Both the position numbers and the translations under genes were made by a program. The notes below the pieces were generated by a model. That model saw only the letters and a list, made by a program, of their open reading frames with translations. It had not been told where the DNA came from and did not search any database. Source: Exiguobacterium aurantiacum (GTDB lineage Bacteria; Bacillota; Bacilli; Exiguobacteriales; Exiguobacteriaceae). Taken from it: 64,000 nt of DNA. Below are positions 63,769-64,000 of the stretch, piece by piece. How positions within the stretch are numbered: the first letter of the stretch is position 1; each line of letters opens with the position of its first letter. Where the stretch lies: positions 124,001-188,000 of the forward strand of contig NZ_MKXO01000001.1 of assembly GCF_001766415.1 (NCBI RefSeq), read 5' to 3'.

Positions 63769-64000
63769 ATGAAGTTACATTTTTTAGGAACTGGTTCAGG
63801 CATGCCTTCGAAACAACGGAACGTTTCCGGGCTCGCACTCACATTGCCTAAACAGACGTGGCTGATCGATTGCGGGGAGGCGACCCAGCACCAGATTCTC
63901 CATACCACGATCAAACCGCGAAAAGTATCGGCTGTTTGGATCACGCATCTACACGGGGACCATGTCTTCGGGTTGCCAGGTTTCTTATCGACGCGTTCCG
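63769..64000 (+). CDS. rnz: Ribonuclease Z, 3' end cut by window
   Basis: 77 residues are visible, [21 protein letters not shown] to [10 protein letters not shown]. The metallo-beta-lactamase motif [13 protein letters not shown] and [11 protein letters not shown] are those of tRNase Z, which removes the 3' trailer of tRNA precursors. GAAAGGAC precedes the ATG. The gene continues past the window edge. Confidence 0.95.
   Translation, partial: MKLHFLGTGSGMPSKQRNVSGLALTLPKQTWLIDCGEATQHQILHTTIKPRKVSAVWITHLHGDHVFGLPGFLSTRS

Noticed and set aside
1-64000. tRNA, rRNA or CRISPR array
   Set aside because: No cloverleaf with GTTCRA-type T arm, no rRNA signature and no regularly spaced repeats with spacers were seen on reading through.

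Overview
The window reads as a contiguous chromosomal segment of a moderately GC-rich Bacillota (Bacillales) bacterium. From memory, gene order follows the Bacillus subtilis yqgN-comG-gcv-yqhL-mntR-yqhQ-aroQ-efp-acc-nusB-folD-xse-ispA-dxs-ahrC-recN-spo0A-bkd-yqiW-art-yqjA-yqjE-rnz order very closely. The usual sporulation loci are missing from it: nothing sits between efp and accB (where spoIIIA lies in Bacillus), and recN abuts spo0A without spoIVB. Together with strong SD sequences and many TTG/GTG starts, this suggests a non-sporulating genus such as Exiguobacterium. The genus is inference; the gene order and the gaps are seen directly.

Layout. 1-2.9 kb: a DUF4912 protein (cut by the window edge) and a GH57 glucan-branching enzyme carrying half of a GT-B glycosyltransferase. 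3-12.6 kb: rpmG, 5-formyl-THF cyclo-ligase, DUF92, Rex-type ldh, rhomboid protease, M42 peptidase, YqgQ, glucokinase, LTA synthase, MBL hydrolase and DUF2626. 12.7-17.6 kb: an Spx/MgsR-type regulator behind phased TTGTACAA boxes, then a complete comGA-GG competence pseudopilus operon and shikimate kinase. 17.7-21.6 kb: gcvT-gcvPA-gcvPB. 21.7-23.3 kb: an ArsR-permease-thioredoxin cassette, probably accessory. 23.3-30.6 kb: rhodanese, mntR, an hpt gene with a hairpin leader, yqhP-yqhQ, aroQ, papA, efp and accBC. 30.6-32.2 kb: a solo-TnpB IS605-type element with a probable omegaRNA, inserted between accC and nusB, plus a second right-end-like hairpin.

32.2-41.8 kb: nusB-folD-xseA-xseB-ispA-dxs-tlyA-ahrC-recN-spo0A. 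41.9-42.45 kb: a gene-free stretch with a good promoter, a CcpA-like site, strong hairpins and a terminator, which is the best candidate for an undescribed noncoding RNA. 42.8-52.5 kb: sigma-54 activator bkdR and the ptb-bcd-buk-lpdV-bkdAA-bkdAB-bkdB operon, with a textbook sigma-54 promoter, a cre site and an unexpected internal promoter plus FapR-like box inside buk. The same FapR-like 15-mer lies at the accB promoter, which also carries a perfect GntR/FadR-type palindrome in its spacer. 52.5-64 kb: spo0M, a methyltransferase, bacilliredoxin, DUF952, an arginine-type ABC transporter with an ARG-box-like site, UPF0173 hydrolase, HD hydrolase, a dienoyl-CoA-reductase-like SDR with a FadR(YsiA)-type box, a glucosaminidase, YqjA, Prli42, a PepT-like peptidase, a 57-residue protein and the start of rnz.

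The regulatory logic centres on linking branched-chain amino-acid breakdown (bkd) to fatty-acid synthesis (accBC) and degradation (SDR). No rRNA, tRNA or CRISPR array was seen.
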